From assembly GCA_012960475.1 (NCBI GenBank), contig DUBE01000038.1, forward strand, positions 1 to 64,000: a stretch of DNA of 64,000 nucleotides, given 5' to 3'. Positions 1 through 10,088 of this stretch are shown here, piece by piece. The translations under genes and the position numbers were made by a program. The notes below the pieces were generated by a model. The model did not search any database, was not told where the DNA came from, and saw only the letters and a list, made by a program, of their open reading frames with translations. The stretch's first letter is position 1; every line of letters begins with the position of its first letter. The stretch comes from Planctomycetota bacterium (GTDB lineage Bacteria > Planctomycetota > UBA1135 > GCA-002686595).

Positions 1-3000
1 CGTCACATCAAGCCCTGAAACCGCATCCAGACTGATGCTGAAGACATGGGAACCGGCGCCCTCAAGCACGGTCGAACTCGCAAGATCAAACTGCACCACA
101 GGAGGCAGGTCGTTGTCCGTGATCGTGGTCGCATGTGAGGTCAAGAATCCCAGCGTCGCGTTCACCGGCGCAGCGAGCGCCACCACCACGGTCTCGTCAA
201 GCTCATCAAGCAGATCATCCACCAGGCTGAGATTCACCAGCACCGACTGCGCGCCAGCCGGGATCACCACCGGTGAAGCATCGATGCCGAAATCGGCCGG
301 GTCAATGGCAGTGCCACCCACCGTAAACGGCAGCGTCACGTCCAGGCCAGAGACTGTATCCAGACTGATGCTGAAGACATGCGAACCGGCGCTCTCAAGC
401 ACAGTCGAGCCCGCAAGATCAAACTGCACCACTGGCGGCAGATCATCATCCAGGATCGTCGAAGTGTGCGAGATCTGGACCCCAAGCGTCGCGTTGCCGG
501 GTGTACCCAGCGTCACAACCACGGTCTCGTCAAGCTCATCAAGCAGGTCCTCGGCCACATTCAGGCCGATTGACACCGACAAGGCACCGGCCGGGATCAC
601 CACCGGCGAAGCATCAATGCCATAGTCAAGAGGATCCACAGCCGTGCCACCCACCGTGAACGGCACCGTCACATCCAACCCAGAAGCAGTATCCAAGCTG
701 ATGCTCAGGGGATGGAGCACCGGGTCTTCGACCACCGAGGAAATCGCAAGATCAAACTGCACCACCGGCGGCAGGTCATCATCCACCAAGGTGAGCGTAT
801 GCACACCAGGTGCCCCCAAGCTGGCGTTGGAAAGCCCATCCAGAGCGAGCACCACGGTCTCATCCAACTCGTCGAGGCTGTCGCCCTGAGGAGTCAAGGT
901 CAAAATCGCCGTGAGAGCCCCCGCAGGGATCGTAAAGCTGGTACTGGCCAGAGTGTAGTCACTGCCATTGGTGGCCGTGCCCCCCACTGAAACCGAGCCC
1001 GTCACCAACAAACCCGAGGGAACATCAAGGATCACCTCGATCAGCTGATCCCCGGCGCTTTCGGATACGGAACCCGTGGCACTGACAAAGCTGATCACGG
1101 GAGGCGCATCATCATCGACTGCCAACAGGAGAAACTCCCGCAGTTCCCCAAGTTCCGCATCGTCACCAGGCATCAAGCTGAGAACCACCTCCTCATCGAG
1201 CTCATCTAGCGCGTCCTCCAACAGTTCCAATTGAAGAACCGCACTGATCTGACCTGCGGGGATGCGGACCGTCCCGCGGCTGCGATTGAAGAAGTCCAGC
1301 CCTTCAGAGAGCGAACCTTCCAAGCCATAGGAAACATGGATGTCGAAGGACGCAGGACCCTGAAGGACAAGGTCGAGGTCAACGATGCCCGCACCCTCCG
1401 GATAACTTCCGCCAGCAGCCGCGAAGGCCACCAATGGCTTGGGGTCATCATCATTCAAGGTCAGCACGTGCTGAGCCAAGGGGCCCAGGGTGCCGGGGCT
1501 GACACCGGTCAGACTCAACACAAGGTCCTCTGGATGCTCAAACAGGTCGTCCTGCAAGATCTTCAGGTGAATCGCGGTGCTGGTCTGCAGCGCTGGAATC
1601 GTCAGGAAACCTTGCCCGGGATCCAGATAGTCCCCCCCAGGGCCCTGCTGGGCGCTGCCAGCAAGGGCATAGGACAAGTTCAGTTCAAGGGCGCTTGGCC
1701 CCGAGAGCAGCACCTGCACATCAACAGGACCCAAGTCCTCGCGCGTCCGCGAGGAGGCGGCGAGAAACTGCACCACGGGAGGGGCATCCTGATCATGGAT
1801 CAAGACCGCATGTACCTCAAATCCCGGGGTCGCCCCCACAGGAATGCTCAGATCGAGGGACTCGTCTCCTTCATAGAGGCCATCGGACAGGACCTGCACC
1901 GGAATGCCCAGCACCAGGCTGCCTGCCGGAATCACATGGCCTGTCGCAAGCGCCACATAGTCGCTGCCGGACAACGCAGATCCCCGGGCACCAAGTGTAA
2001 AGGGCACATCAAGGCCAGAAACAGCGGTCAAAGCGACCTCAACCACCGCTGTCTGACCCTCATTCATGTCCGAAGAGGACAACACGAATCCCGGGGTCGG
2101 GGTCGCGTCATCATCAAGAATGGTATGAACATGCACCAGCGGAGGCGCGAGGATCGCGTTGACAGGTGCAGCAAGACTGAGCTCGATGGTCTCGTCCAAT
2201 TCATCGAGTTCATCATCCAGGATCGGCACGAATGCCTGAGCCGTCAAAGTGCCCGCTGGAAAATGCACGGTGCCAGCAGGTGCAAGGTAGTCAACCCCTA
2301 TACCAGCAGTTCCCCCCAGCAGCAAATCGACACTCACAGGCAGTCCCGATAGTTCTGTGAGTTCCAACTCAATCACCCGATCCCCCGGGGCTCCTTCCAG
2401 CTCTGAGCTGGAGGCCTGCACGAACTGCACATGAGGCGGGAGATCGTCGTCCACAATCGTCAGCACATGGACCGTGGAGCCGTTCAAGATCGCGTTGGTG
2501 GCCGCACCGAGGGTCAATATGACGGTCTCATTCAGTTCGTCGAGCGGATCGTCTTCAATACTGACTTGAATCACCGCGCTGGTTGTCCCCGCTGGCAGAA
2601 GAACAGGGGACGAACTGACACCAAAGTCCGGCCCTTGAGCGGCGCTACCAGAAACAATGAAGGGCACACTGACATCAAATCCCGAGGGCGCGGAAAGTTG
2701 TATCTGGACCGAGACCGTGGCGACGTCTTCCTGGTGTGAAGATGTCCCAAGCACAAAGCCGATGGTCGGCTGCGGGTCCGAGTCCTGCAAGGACAGGGTG
2801 TGGCTGACCTGTGACCCCAAGACACCATCAATCGGCGCACCGAGGGTCAGGACAACGGTTTCTGTGGGCTCGTCAAGGCCATCCGCGATCCAGACAAGAG
2901 GCAGCAGACCGAGGACGTTGCCCGCCGGAATCGTCAACATACCTCCACCCGGATCGGTGTAATCCGTGCCCAGAATCGCCGTACCCGCTGTGCTGTAGGG

Positions 3001-3440
3001 CAAATTGAGAACAACCCCTGAAGGAGCGCTCATGATCACGCGGACAGAGACTCCCCCTGCGCTCTCCGTAGAGCTGGAAGCTGCACTTTGAAACTCCACG
3101 CTCGGAAGAGGATCGTCATTGGTCAGGGTAAGGGTGTGCTGAAGAAGGGAGCCCAGCTGAGCGTTGCTGACTGCCAGTAGATCGATCACCACCTGCTCGT
3201 CATATTCATAAAATGCGTCCGACAAGATCGTCAGATCAAGATCCGCCAAGCTCTGCCCGGCAAGCAAAGTCAGGCTGTCGGGACCATCGAAGTCCACGCC
3301 GCGGGTCGCGCTTCCGGAATACTGCACATCGACGGTGACCGGAAATCCCGAGGCACTGGAAAGCTGCAGGCCAATCGACGCAGTAGCACTGGATTCAAGC
3401 ACCGAAGAGCTTCCGACCTGGAATTCCAAACTGGGGGAGG
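1..3440 (-). repeat. tandem coding repeats of about 333 nt (Calx-beta units)
   Basis: The segment coding for the acidic loop recurs near positions 201, 521, 860, 1190, 1520, 1865, 2190, 2530, 2865 and 3200, a spacing of about 330 nt. The units around 15-330 and 350-660 share long near-identical stretches, for example ACTGATGCTGAAGACATG at 31 and 364, exactly 333 nt apart. Units nearer the gene start are more diverged. The array continues past the left edge. Confidence 0.85.
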
Positions 3441-3933
3441 TCTCCTGCTGGAAGGTGATTCGCAGACCGTCACTGAAGTTATTGAATGGGGCCGGACTGG
3501 AGTCGGTATAGGTCGCCTGAAAATACAACGTGGTCCCAATACCGATCGCAGCAAAGTGATTGGCATTGAAATCGGCCGCATGGACCAATTGGTTGTTGGT
3601 GATCGGCTGAATTCCCGTACTCGCCGCGCTGGAGAAATTAACGCAAAGAGTCGTTCCATTGGGAAAGGTCGTGCCCTGACCCCCGTTGGCCCAGGCAGTG
3701 GCCACATAGAACTGACCCGAAGTGTTGGGGACCGGTCCTGCACGAAGCTCCAGCTGGTTCCCAAGAATGCCGCAGGCACCATTCGAGCTCATCAATGCGG
3801 GTTGGCCCAGAGAGGACGGAGCAGAACTGCAGAAATTCGACTCAGGACACTGGGCTGGCGCCAACTGACTGGAGATGACAGAAATGCCCGCGAGAAGTGC
3901 GGAAACGAGCTTGTCTTGAATTGAGCGGCACAT
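1..3933 (-). CDS. Calx-beta repeat protein, secreted (3' end outside window)
   Basis: The frame is open on the minus strand from an ATG at 3933 to the left edge, so the C-terminus is missing. The first 25 residues (MCRSIQDKLVSALLAGISVI...) look like a signal peptide ending near APAQ. A Cys-containing N-terminal region of about 165 residues follows, then about ten Calx-beta repeats of some 110 residues. Each repeat carries an acidic loop of the type DDPLDELNETVILTL and ends in a TxxDDD-like strand. Calx-beta domains are extracellular beta-sandwiches that often bind calcium; adhesion or matrix attachment is inferred. The last visible repeats are much more alike than the first, which points to recent internal duplication. 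It is encoded next to a polysaccharide locus. Family certain, role not. Confidence 0.85.
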   Translation of the reverse strand, partial: MCRSIQDKLVSALLAGISVISSQLAPAQCPESNFCSSAPSSLGQPALMSSNGACGILGNQLELRAGPVPNTSGQFYVATAWANGGQGTTFPNGTTLCVNFSSAASTGIQPITNNQLVHAADFNANHFAAIGIGTTLYFQATYTDSSPAPFNNFSDGLRITFQQETSPSLEFQVGSSSVLESSATASIGLQLSSASGFPVTVDVQYSGSATRGVDFDGPDSLTLLAGQSLADLDLTILSDAFYEYDEQVVIDLLAVSNAQLGSLLQHTLTLTNDDPLPSVEFQSAASSSTESAGGVSVRVIMSAPSGVVLNLPYSTAGTAILGTDYTDPGGGMLTIPAGNVLGLLPLVWIADGLDEPTETVVLTLGAPIDGVLGSQVSHTLSLQDSDPQPTIGFVLGTSSHQEDVATVSVQIQLSAPSGFDVSVPFIVSGSAAQGPDFGVSSSPVLLPAGTTSAVIQVSIEDDPLDELNETVILTLGAATNAILNGSTVHVLTIVDDDLPPHVQFVQASSSELEGAPGDRVIELELTELSGLPVSVDLLLGGTAGIGVDYLAPAGTVHFPAGTLTAQAFVPILDDELDELDETIELSLAAPVNAILAPPLVHVHTILDDDATPTPGFVLSSSDMNEGQTAVVEVALTAVSGLDVPFTLGARGSALSGSDYVALATGHVIPAGSLVLGIPVQVLSDGLYEGDESLDLSIPVGATPGFEVHAVLIHDQDAPPVVQFLAASSRTREDLGPVDVQVLLSGPSALELNLSYALAGSAQQGPGGDYLDPGQGFLTIPALQTSTAIHLKILQDDLFEHPEDLVLSLTGVSPGTLGPLAQHVLTLNDDDPKPLVAFAAAGGSYPEGAGIVDLDLVLQGPASFDIHVSYGLEGSLSEGLDFFNRSRGTVRIPAGQISAVLQLELLEDALDELDEEVVLSLMPGDDAELGELREFLLLAVDDDAPPVISFVSATGSVSESAGDQLIEVILDVPSGLLVTGSVSVGGTATNGSDYTLASTSFTIPAGALTAILTLTPQGDSLDELDETVVLALDGLSNASLGAPGVHTLTLVDDDLPPVVQFDLAISSVVEDPVLHPLSISLDTASGLDVTVPFTVGGTAVDPLDYGIDASPVVIPAGALSVSIGLNVAEDLLDELDETVVVTLGTPGNATLGVQISHTSTILDDDLPPVVQFDLAGSTVLESAGSHVFSISLDTVSGLDVTLPFTVGGTAIDPADFGIDASPVVIPAGAQSVLVNLSLVDDLLDELDETVVVALAAPVNATLGFLTSHATTITDNDLPPVVQFDLASSTVLEGAGSHVFSISLDAVSGLDVT

Positions 3934-4201
3934 CGGGTGAAACCCCTAGCGAGGGGCGTGGAGAGTGGCCCAGGGACTACGAGGCAGTCTAAGGAACACC
4001 CCCAAAGAGTAGGGTGAAGGCAGGCCCCCCTGGGGCTCAGGGAAACCCACCTGGACAGGCCCCATTGTAGATGAATTCAGGAAATTGCATATGGTAAGGG
4101 AGGTGGAATCCAGGTTTTTGACCCTCCAGCAGCCAAAAAGGTTCCCAGAGGCCCAACTAAGCCGCTCCGAAAGCCGGCTGCTTGGTTCTCCCCGGAAGGT
4201 T

Positions 4202-5740
4202 CTAGTCAGACAAGTTCCTGGACGGACCTTTGCGAAGCCCCAGAAAAGCCAGCAGATCCACCAGGGCTGGCGGCTGCAGCCACCAGATCAGGACGCCATA
4301 AGACAGGACTCCAATCGCAATCTCAGCCAGCAGGGAGGGAATGGGACCCAAACTCGTACCGAGCAGAGCATGGCCCCCCATCACCGCGACCACCATGCCA
4401 AGAGTAGCCAACATAGTGGAAACCAGCGGGCGCAAAGCATCCAAAAGACTCATGTCCATCAGGTTCAGGGCCGTGCGCCACACCCAGGGGGAGAGCAGCA
4501 ACATGGTCACGGACGCTCCGCCGGCCAAGATCGCTCCGAGCTCCGCGCCCTCGTGACCTCTGAAAGCAAGAACCAAGACCCCCTGCACTACCAGGCAAGC
4601 CGCACTGGTTCCGATATTCACTCGCAACATCAAGTCGGTCCTCTTAAGAGATACGAAGACCGAACCAACGCTTGAGAGAACCGTGAAGAGCAAGGCGTAG
4701 GGCAGCAAGGCCGCAATGACCCACCTTGCAGCAGCCCAATTGGGATTGTCCACGACCAATACGAGCGAAGGCACGATCAAAGCAATTCCCACGAGCGCCG
4801 GGAACACTGCCAGCACGATCCCTCCTAGCCCACGGGAATAAAGGCGTCTCATCACCCCAAGGTCATCCTGGACGCGTGCCAAAGCTGGCAGAAGGACTCC
4901 ACTGACAATCGGCGCCAGCATGCGTGCTGGCCTCAGAATCATCCTGTGGGCGAATCCATAGATGCCGAGGGCCGCCTCCCCACCGAAGTGTGCAATCAGG
5001 ATTCGATCCAAACGCTGAAGCGCATAGGTACCAACTGAAGATCCGAGCAGATTGAGCGAGAAGCTCGACACCTCACGAATGTACTTCATTTGAAAGGTGA
5101 ACGACGGAGTCCACGCCCGTTGGGCCGCCCACAAGATCAGACTGCGCGCACCATAGGAACCGACCAATGCCCAGACAAGAAGTTCGGGCCCGGGGTAACG
5201 ATGCAAGAACACCAGGACCACCACTCCATAGGTCAGTGAGTTGACGAAATCCCCGAGCGCTACGCCACCAAAGCGCAAATCGCGCATCAACAGACGCGCA
5301 TGGATGCTTCCCAACGCAAGGAGCGGGAAGCTCCAGGCCAGAATTCGCAGCAGCGGAGCTGCATCCTCAGCACCAAGCATGACCGACAGAGGGACCGCAA
5401 GAAGGTAGGCCGCCCCCCCCAGCAGTACGCTGATGCCAAATTGCAGCCAGAAGACAGTCGAAATGAAACCAGCGGAAAGCTCCTTGCGCTGAATTACCGC
5501 CTGACCAACTCCAGCATCCACCAGCACATCCAAGAGCCCTCCCACGATCAGAGCCGCCTCGAACACCCCCATGGCCGTCGGATCGAGGATCTTGACGATG
5601 TAGAGCAGAACCAACTGGCGTATCGCCATCGAAGCCACCCTGCTGATGGCCGTGAATCGGGCCGCAGAACGTAGTGAACCTGGACGAGCCGACATGGTTG
5701 GGCTCATCCTACGGTGCACAATTCCAGCTGATGACAACAT
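4202..5740 (-). CDS. polysaccharide flippase, MOP superfamily (Wzx/WzxC-like)
   Basis: A 512-residue polytopic membrane protein with roughly 12-14 hydrophobic segments. The N-terminal region (RFTAISRVASMAIRQLVLLY, then ILDPTAMGVFEAALIVGGLL) is typical of PST/Wzx lipid-linked oligosaccharide flippases. Such proteins move undecaprenyl-linked repeat units across the inner membrane for polymerisation. Length fits the family. The first codon used is at 5740, but Met12 and Met16 (MSPTMSARPG) are equally plausible starts. It is divergent from the sugar-methylation cluster starting at 5861, with a short shared promoter region. The substrate cannot be read from sequence. Confidence 0.88.
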   Translation of the reverse strand: MLSSAGIVHRRMSPTMSARPGSLRSAARFTAISRVASMAIRQLVLLYIVKILDPTAMGVFEAALIVGGLLDVLVDAGVGQAVIQRKELSAGFISTVFWLQFGISVLLGGAAYLLAVPLSVMLGAEDAAPLLRILAWSFPLLALGSIHARLLMRDLRFGGVALGDFVNSLTYGVVVLVFLHRYPGPELLVWALVGSYGARSLILWAAQRAWTPSFTFQMKYIREVSSFSLNLLGSSVGTYALQRLDRILIAHFGGEAALGIYGFAHRMILRPARMLAPIVSGVLLPALARVQDDLGVMRRLYSRGLGGIVLAVFPALVGIALIVPSLVLVVDNPNWAAARWVIAALLPYALLFTVLSSVGSVFVSLKRTDLMLRVNIGTSAACLVVQGVLVLAFRGHEGAELGAILAGGASVTMLLLSPWVWRTALNLMDMSLLDALRPLVSTMLATLGMVVAVMGGHALLGTSLGPIPSLLAEIAIGVLSYGVLIWWLQPPALVDLLAFLGLRKGPSRNLSD

Positions 5741-5860
5741 TCTCTAATTGAGGCACGAAGGGCACACAAATTCGAACGGTCAGGACTTTGCTAAGATGGA
5801 CCCCGCGACCCAGGAAGCCATGACTCCTCCTGAAAGACCGTGCCGCCACCATCTCGCCCC

Positions 5861-7015
5861 ATGAACTCCGAACCCAACACAGCCCCCACGAGCCCCGTCA
5901 TGGGCCTCGCCGGGCTGCCCTCCCTGGCCTGTCTCCTTTGGGACAGCCCAGAAAGTGCCCGCAACTGCCCCCGGGGGAGCATTCGCCTGATCGAAGAGTC
6001 TGGCACTGGATTGCTCTTCAACGCTGACTTTGATCCGCACCTGGTTGAGTACCAAGAGGGATACGAAAACTCCCTCGGCTTCAGCCACACCTTCAGTGGG
6101 TATCTGAAAAGCTACGCCAAGCAGGTGGTGAGCAGCGCACCCTGCGATGCCCCGCGTATTGCTGAAATCGGCTGCGGCGATGCAGAGTTTCTTATACGAT
6201 CGATTGAAGAAGGCGCAGCGGCAGGCCTAGGAATCGAACCCTCCTGGAAACTGGATCGCGTTCCTAGCCTGGCTGAGGGGCGCATCCAAGTCCTGCCTGA
6301 GGCCCTCGACTCCAACACAGCCCCCAAGCTACGCGCCTTTGAGCCAGACCTGGTGATTTCTCGACAGGTCCTGGAACACACTACGGATCCGGTCTCCTTC
6401 CTGAACCTGATACGCGAGTCACTCCTCCCCAAGCCTGTACCCTGCGTGATCGAAGTGCCCAGCGCGACCTTTATGTACAAGGGCGGGACTCCTTGGGAGG
6501 TTATCTACGAGCACCGCTCCTACTTCACCGAAGAATCCCTTGGCTTGATCATGGAGAAGGCGGGCTACGAGGTCACTGGAATGGAGACAACCTTCAACGG
6601 TCTCTTCATCTCGGCCACGGGTCGTCCCAATCCAAACGTCAAGGTACGCCCCCAGTCAGCGGACCCGGACATTGCCTACTGGCGCGATGCCTGGAAGGAA
6701 CGCTTGGAGACTTGGAAGAAAGACCTCAACCAACGCCGGCAGGACGGGCAACGGGTGGCCCTCTGGGGCGCTGGAGCCCGGGGAATCATGTTCCTCAATC
6801 TCGCCGATCCTGATAATTTCATCGGCAAGACAATCGACCTGAACCCACGCAAGTACGGCTATCACACAGCTGGGTCCGGACACGAGATCTCGCCCCCAAG
6901 CGACCTGGTGGCCTATCAACCCCAAATGGTCATCATCATGAATCCGGTCTACGAGGAAGAAATTCGCGCAGATTTGGCCAAACTCGGTTTGAATCCAGAG
7001 ATCTGCATCGCCTGA
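5861..7015 (+). CDS. SAM-dependent C-methyltransferase family protein lacking the zinc cysteines
   Basis: A class I methyltransferase core with motif I EIGCGDAEFL (about residue 100) and the post-motif region QVLEHTTDPVSF. The C-terminal Rossmann-like domain (LWGAGARGIMFLN) is characteristic of sugar C-methyltransferases of the TylC3 type. The start is the ATG of MNSEPNTAP; a GTG 21 bases upstream is also possible. It aligns without gaps to the paralogue at 10963-12174, but the paralogue's CPTC and CDSC pairs are here APTS and ESGT, so the N-terminal zinc site is gone. It heads a co-directional run with the next two genes. Probable substrate: a nucleotide-linked deoxysugar. Confidence 0.8.
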   Translation: MNSEPNTAPTSPVMGLAGLPSLACLLWDSPESARNCPRGSIRLIEESGTGLLFNADFDPHLVEYQEGYENSLGFSHTFSGYLKSYAKQVVSSAPCDAPRIAEIGCGDAEFLIRSIEEGAAAGLGIEPSWKLDRVPSLAEGRIQVLPEALDSNTAPKLRAFEPDLVISRQVLEHTTDPVSFLNLIRESLLPKPVPCVIEVPSATFMYKGGTPWEVIYEHRSYFTEESLGLIMEKAGYEVTGMETTFNGLFISATGRPNPNVKVRPQSADPDIAYWRDAWKERLETWKKDLNQRRQDGQRVALWGAGARGIMFLNLADPDNFIGKTIDLNPRKYGYHTAGSGHEISPPSDLVAYQPQMVIIMNPVYEEEIRADLAKLGLNPEICIA

Positions 7016-7024
7016 GTCAATCCC

Positions 7025-8260
7025 ATGCTGCACTGCCGCTTTTGCAATGCTCCCCTTGAGCACACCTTCGTGGACCTGGGATCCAGCCCACCCTGCGAGT
7101 CCTTCCTCACCGAGGAAGAACTCCATCAGGGGGAGACCTTCTATCCTCTCCATGTGCGCGTTTGTGCCAAGTGCCTTTTGGTTCAAATCCCAGAGTGCCT
7201 GCCCGCCACGGAGATTTTTGACGACTACGCCTACTTCAGCTCGTTCTCGGATAGCTGGCTGGCCCATGCTTCAAATTATTGCGAGGCAATGATCAAGCGC
7301 TTCGGCTTGAACCAAGACAGCTTCGCCGTGGAACTCGCCTCAAACGATGGCTACCTGTTGCGCAACTTCGTGAAGTCAGGCGTCCCCTGCCTTGGGATCG
7401 AGCCTTCTGGCAATGTGGCCGAAGCAGCCAAGAAGGTCGGAGTCGAATCCCTGGTCAGGTTCTTCGGCATCGAAACGGCGAGTCAAGTCCACACGGACCG
7501 GGGGCCTGCGGACCTGATAACCGCGAACAACGTGCTTGCCCATGTGCCCGACATCAATGACTTTGTGGCTGGTGCCGCCCACCTGCTGTCCCCCAACGGA
7601 GTGATCACCTACGAGTTTCCCCACCTCTCGCGCCTGATCGAAGAATGTCAGTACGACACGATCTACCACGAACACTTTTCCTACCTCTCCCTGCTTACGG
7701 TCCAGACCATCGCGGCGGCCCACGACCTGACTGTCTTTGACGTGGAGGAATTGCCCTCCCACGGGGGCTCCCTGCGAGTCTTCCTGAAACACAAGCGGGC
7801 TAACCACGAACGCATGCCCAGCGTGGATGAAGTGCTTGCGGCAGAAGAATCCATGGGATTGCACCACATCGATGGCTACCTCGGGTTTCAGCCCAGAGTC
7901 GAAGCGTCCAAGCGCTCAACTCTCAAATTTCTGATCGAAGCCAGGGAAAAGGGCGAGAGAATTGTGGCCTACGGAGCCCCTGGCAAGGGCAACACCCTGC
8001 TCAACTACTGCGGCATCCGTAGCGACCTGATCGAGTTTGCCGTGGACCGCAATCCTTACAAACACGGGCGCTACACCCCCGGAACCCACATTCCAATCCG
8101 CCCGGTGGAGGCCCTGGACGACTCCAAACCCGACTGGATATTGATTCTTCCCTGGAATCTGCAACGGGAGATCACCGCCCAGCTAGCCCCTATGATGGCT
8201 CAGGGCACGCGCTTCGTCGTGCCCATCCCCACTATGACCGAGGTCAAACCAACAACATGA
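7025..8260 (+). CDS. NDP-hexose C-methyltransferase, TylC3-like
   Basis: A 411-residue protein with the full three-part architecture of the family. The N-terminal zinc-binding domain has CRFCNAPL and a second pair CAKC near residue 45. The SAM-binding core follows (ELASNDGYLL, then NVLAHVPDINDF). The C-terminal domain contains IVAYGAPGKGNTLLNY. Family signatures in the middle include YDTIYHEHFSYLSL and PSHGGSLRVF. Enzymes of this type add a methyl group to carbon 3 of a 4-keto-deoxysugar nucleotide to make branched sugars. It starts 10 bases after the preceding methyltransferase and its stop overlaps the start of the next gene (ATGA), so translational coupling is likely. Confidence 0.9.
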   Translation: MLHCRFCNAPLEHTFVDLGSSPPCESFLTEEELHQGETFYPLHVRVCAKCLLVQIPECLPATEIFDDYAYFSSFSDSWLAHASNYCEAMIKRFGLNQDSFAVELASNDGYLLRNFVKSGVPCLGIEPSGNVAEAAKKVGVESLVRFFGIETASQVHTDRGPADLITANNVLAHVPDINDFVAGAAHLLSPNGVITYEFPHLSRLIEECQYDTIYHEHFSYLSLLTVQTIAAAHDLTVFDVEELPSHGGSLRVFLKHKRANHERMPSVDEVLAAEESMGLHHIDGYLGFQPRVEASKRSTLKFLIEAREKGERIVAYGAPGKGNTLLNYCGIRSDLIEFAVDRNPYKHGRYTPGTHIPIRPVEALDDSKPDWILILPWNLQREITAQLAPMMAQGTRFVVPIPTMTEVKPTT

Positions 8261-9033
8261 AAGTTGTCCTCTTTTGCGGCGGACTGGGTATGCGCCTGCG
8301 CGACTACTCTGACTCCATCCCCAAACCCATGATCGAGATCGGCTACCGGCCGATCCTCTGGCACGTCATGAAGTACTACGCCTCCTTCGGGCACACCGAC
8401 TTCATCCTCTGCCTTGGTTACAAGGCGGATGTGATCAAGCGCTACTTCGTCAACTACCAAGAGTTCATCTCCAATGACTTCGTACTAAAGGGCGACGACC
8501 AGCCCAAGATGCTGGCCTCGGATCTTGAAGACTGGAAGATCACTTTTGTGGACACGGGCTATGACTCCTGCATCGGAGAACGCTTGCGTCGGGTGCGCAA
8601 GCACCTGGACGGAGAGGAGATGTTCCTGGCGAACTACAGCGACAACCTGACAGACTTCGAGTTGCCCAAACTGATCTCGGCGGTAGAAGATTCCGACGCG
8701 GTTGCCGGCTTCATCACCGTGCCGCCACCCATGAGCTTCCACATCACAGAAACGACCGAAGACGGCAAGGTCGCCAGGATTCTCGAAAGCAAGAAATCGG
8801 GCCTTTGGATTAACGGGGGCTGCTTCGCCCTTCGCAACGAGATCTTCGAATCGATGCAGGAGGGGGAAGAACTGGTGATCGAACCCTTCGCCCGACTGAT
8901 CGAGGAGCAACGATTGATTTCCGTACAGCACACTGGCTTCTGGCAGAACATGGACACCTTCAAGGACCGTGTGATGCTCAACGAGATGCACGAGCGGGGC
9001 AACGCCCCCTGGCAGGTCTGGGACAAGGCCTAG
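8257..9033 (+). CDS. glucose-1-phosphate cytidylyltransferase-like nucleotidyltransferase (RfbF family)
   Basis: A 258-residue nucleotidyltransferase with the N-terminal pyrophosphorylase signature [14 protein letters not shown] followed by PKPMIEIG. It then has [15 protein letters not shown] and [14 protein letters not shown], close to RfbF/DdhA glucose-1-phosphate cytidylyltransferases. ANYSDNLTD contains the metal-binding Asp, and [11 protein letters not shown] is near the C-terminus as in RfbF. These enzymes make CDP-glucose, precursor of CDP-deoxysugars. Start overlaps the upstream methyltransferase stop by 4 bases. With the methyltransferases it suggests synthesis of a methylated or branched deoxysugar. 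No recognisable sugar-nucleotide 4,6-dehydratase is in the window. Nucleotide specificity (CTP or another) is not proven. Confidence 0.85.
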   Translation: MKVVLFCGGLGMRLRDYSDSIPKPMIEIGYRPILWHVMKYYASFGHTDFILCLGYKADVIKRYFVNYQEFISNDFVLKGDDQPKMLASDLEDWKITFVDTGYDSCIGERLRRVRKHLDGEEMFLANYSDNLTDFELPKLISAVEDSDAVAGFITVPPPMSFHITETTEDGKVARILESKKSGLWINGGCFALRNEIFESMQEGEELVIEPFARLIEEQRLISVQHTGFWQNMDTFKDRVMLNEMHERGNAPWQVWDKA

Positions 9034-10055
9034 CGATCAGTCCAGCGTAATCCCTCGTCCAGGCGCTCTTCGGCTTTGTGCCTCAAGATCGTCTTGATGC
9101 GCAAGTAGCGCTCGGAGATCAGATCCTCTTTGGTCAATCCCTCTGCCAGATAGGTATCCCGCAACTGTTCAATGCCCGCCGCCACGGTCCACCGGGGCTT
9201 GAAACCGGGTAGCTCGCGCTTGATCTTGTCGAAGTTCACCCGGTAGTCGCGCTTGTCCGGACCAGCGCCCTGCGCAAATCCCAGTTGACTGCCCTCGACC
9301 GCCTTGGCAACCATTTCGGCCACCTCGCGGATGCGATAGTTCTCCTCGGTGATGCCCACATTGAAGGCCTGATTGTGAATTACATCAATGGGTGCGGCGA
9401 GAGCCGCCACCATGGCACGTCCAATGTCCTCCACATGCACTAGCGGTCGCCAGGGAGTGCCATCGGACTGCAGCCGAACTTCGCCGGTGGTCAAGGCATA
9501 TCCGGTCAGGTTGTTGACAACCAGGTCAATGCGCAGACTTGGAGATACGCCATAGGCAGTGGCGTTGCGCATATAGGTGGGCGAAAAACCATCCCCTGCA
9601 AGTTCCATCAAGGCGCGCTCCACCCTTATCTTGGACTCCCCATACGGTGTCTGGGGATTCATGGCGGCATCCTCGGTCAGGATCGAGTCGCCACTCTTGC
9701 CGTAAAGGCTGCAGGAAGAACTGAACACAAAACGCTTCACGCCAGCTTTCTTCGCAGCCTGCGCGCAACAGACAGTTGCATCGCTGTTGATCTGATGGGT
9801 CAAGGCAGGATCCAAATCCCCCAAAGCATCATTGGAGAGAGCCGCCAGGAATACAATCGCATCTATACCCTCCAGGTGCTCAGGTTTGAGATCACGAATA
9901 TCCAGAGAGTGCTGCTCAATGGAAGGCGCCTCCAGGAACTGGCAACCATCAAAGAAGCCCGTATCGAGGCCCTTGACCTGATGGCCGGCATCGAGCAGCA
10001 AGGGAACCAATACCTGACCCACATAGCCAGAGTGTCCGGTGACGAGTACGCGCAT
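9030..10055 (-). CDS. NAD-dependent epimerase/dehydratase (extended SDR)
   Basis: The N-terminal Rossmann motif [16 protein letters not shown] binds NAD(P). The active-site region has the catalytic Ser ([10 protein letters not shown]) and the YGESK Tyr-Lys pair near residue 140. Length (341) is normal for extended SDR enzymes such as GalE-type epimerases, reductases and dehydratases. It is transcribed towards the RfbF-like gene and overlaps its 3' end by 4 bases (9030-9033). It is inferred to act on the same sugar-nucleotide pathway. The exact reaction (epimerase, reductase or dehydratase) cannot be decided from sequence alone. Confidence 0.85.
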   Translation of the reverse strand: MRVLVTGHSGYVGQVLVPLLLDAGHQVKGLDTGFFDGCQFLEAPSIEQHSLDIRDLKPEHLEGIDAIVFLAALSNDALGDLDPALTHQINSDATVCCAQAAKKAGVKRFVFSSSCSLYGKSGDSILTEDAAMNPQTPYGESKIRVERALMELAGDGFSPTYMRNATAYGVSPSLRIDLVVNNLTGYALTTGEVRLQSDGTPWRPLVHVEDIGRAMVAALAAPIDVIHNQAFNVGITEENYRIREVAEMVAKAVEGSQLGFAQGAGPDKRDYRVNFDKIKRELPGFKPRWTVAAGIEQLRDTYLAEGLTKEDLISERYLRIKTILRHKAEERLDEGLRWTDR

Positions 10056-10088
10056 AGAACTAGCGAGGGGGCAAAGAAGAGGTATCTA

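Noticed and set aside
35..3008. Several plus-strand open frames of 60-370 codons across 0-3 kb
   Set aside because: They are antisense shadows of the Calx-beta repeats; the minus frame shows regular domain motifs and no stops up to the left edge.
7181..7200. A GGTTCAAATCCC string that resembles a tRNA T-arm
   Set aside because: It lies inside the coding frame of a well-supported methyltransferase, and no acceptor or anticodon arm flanks it.
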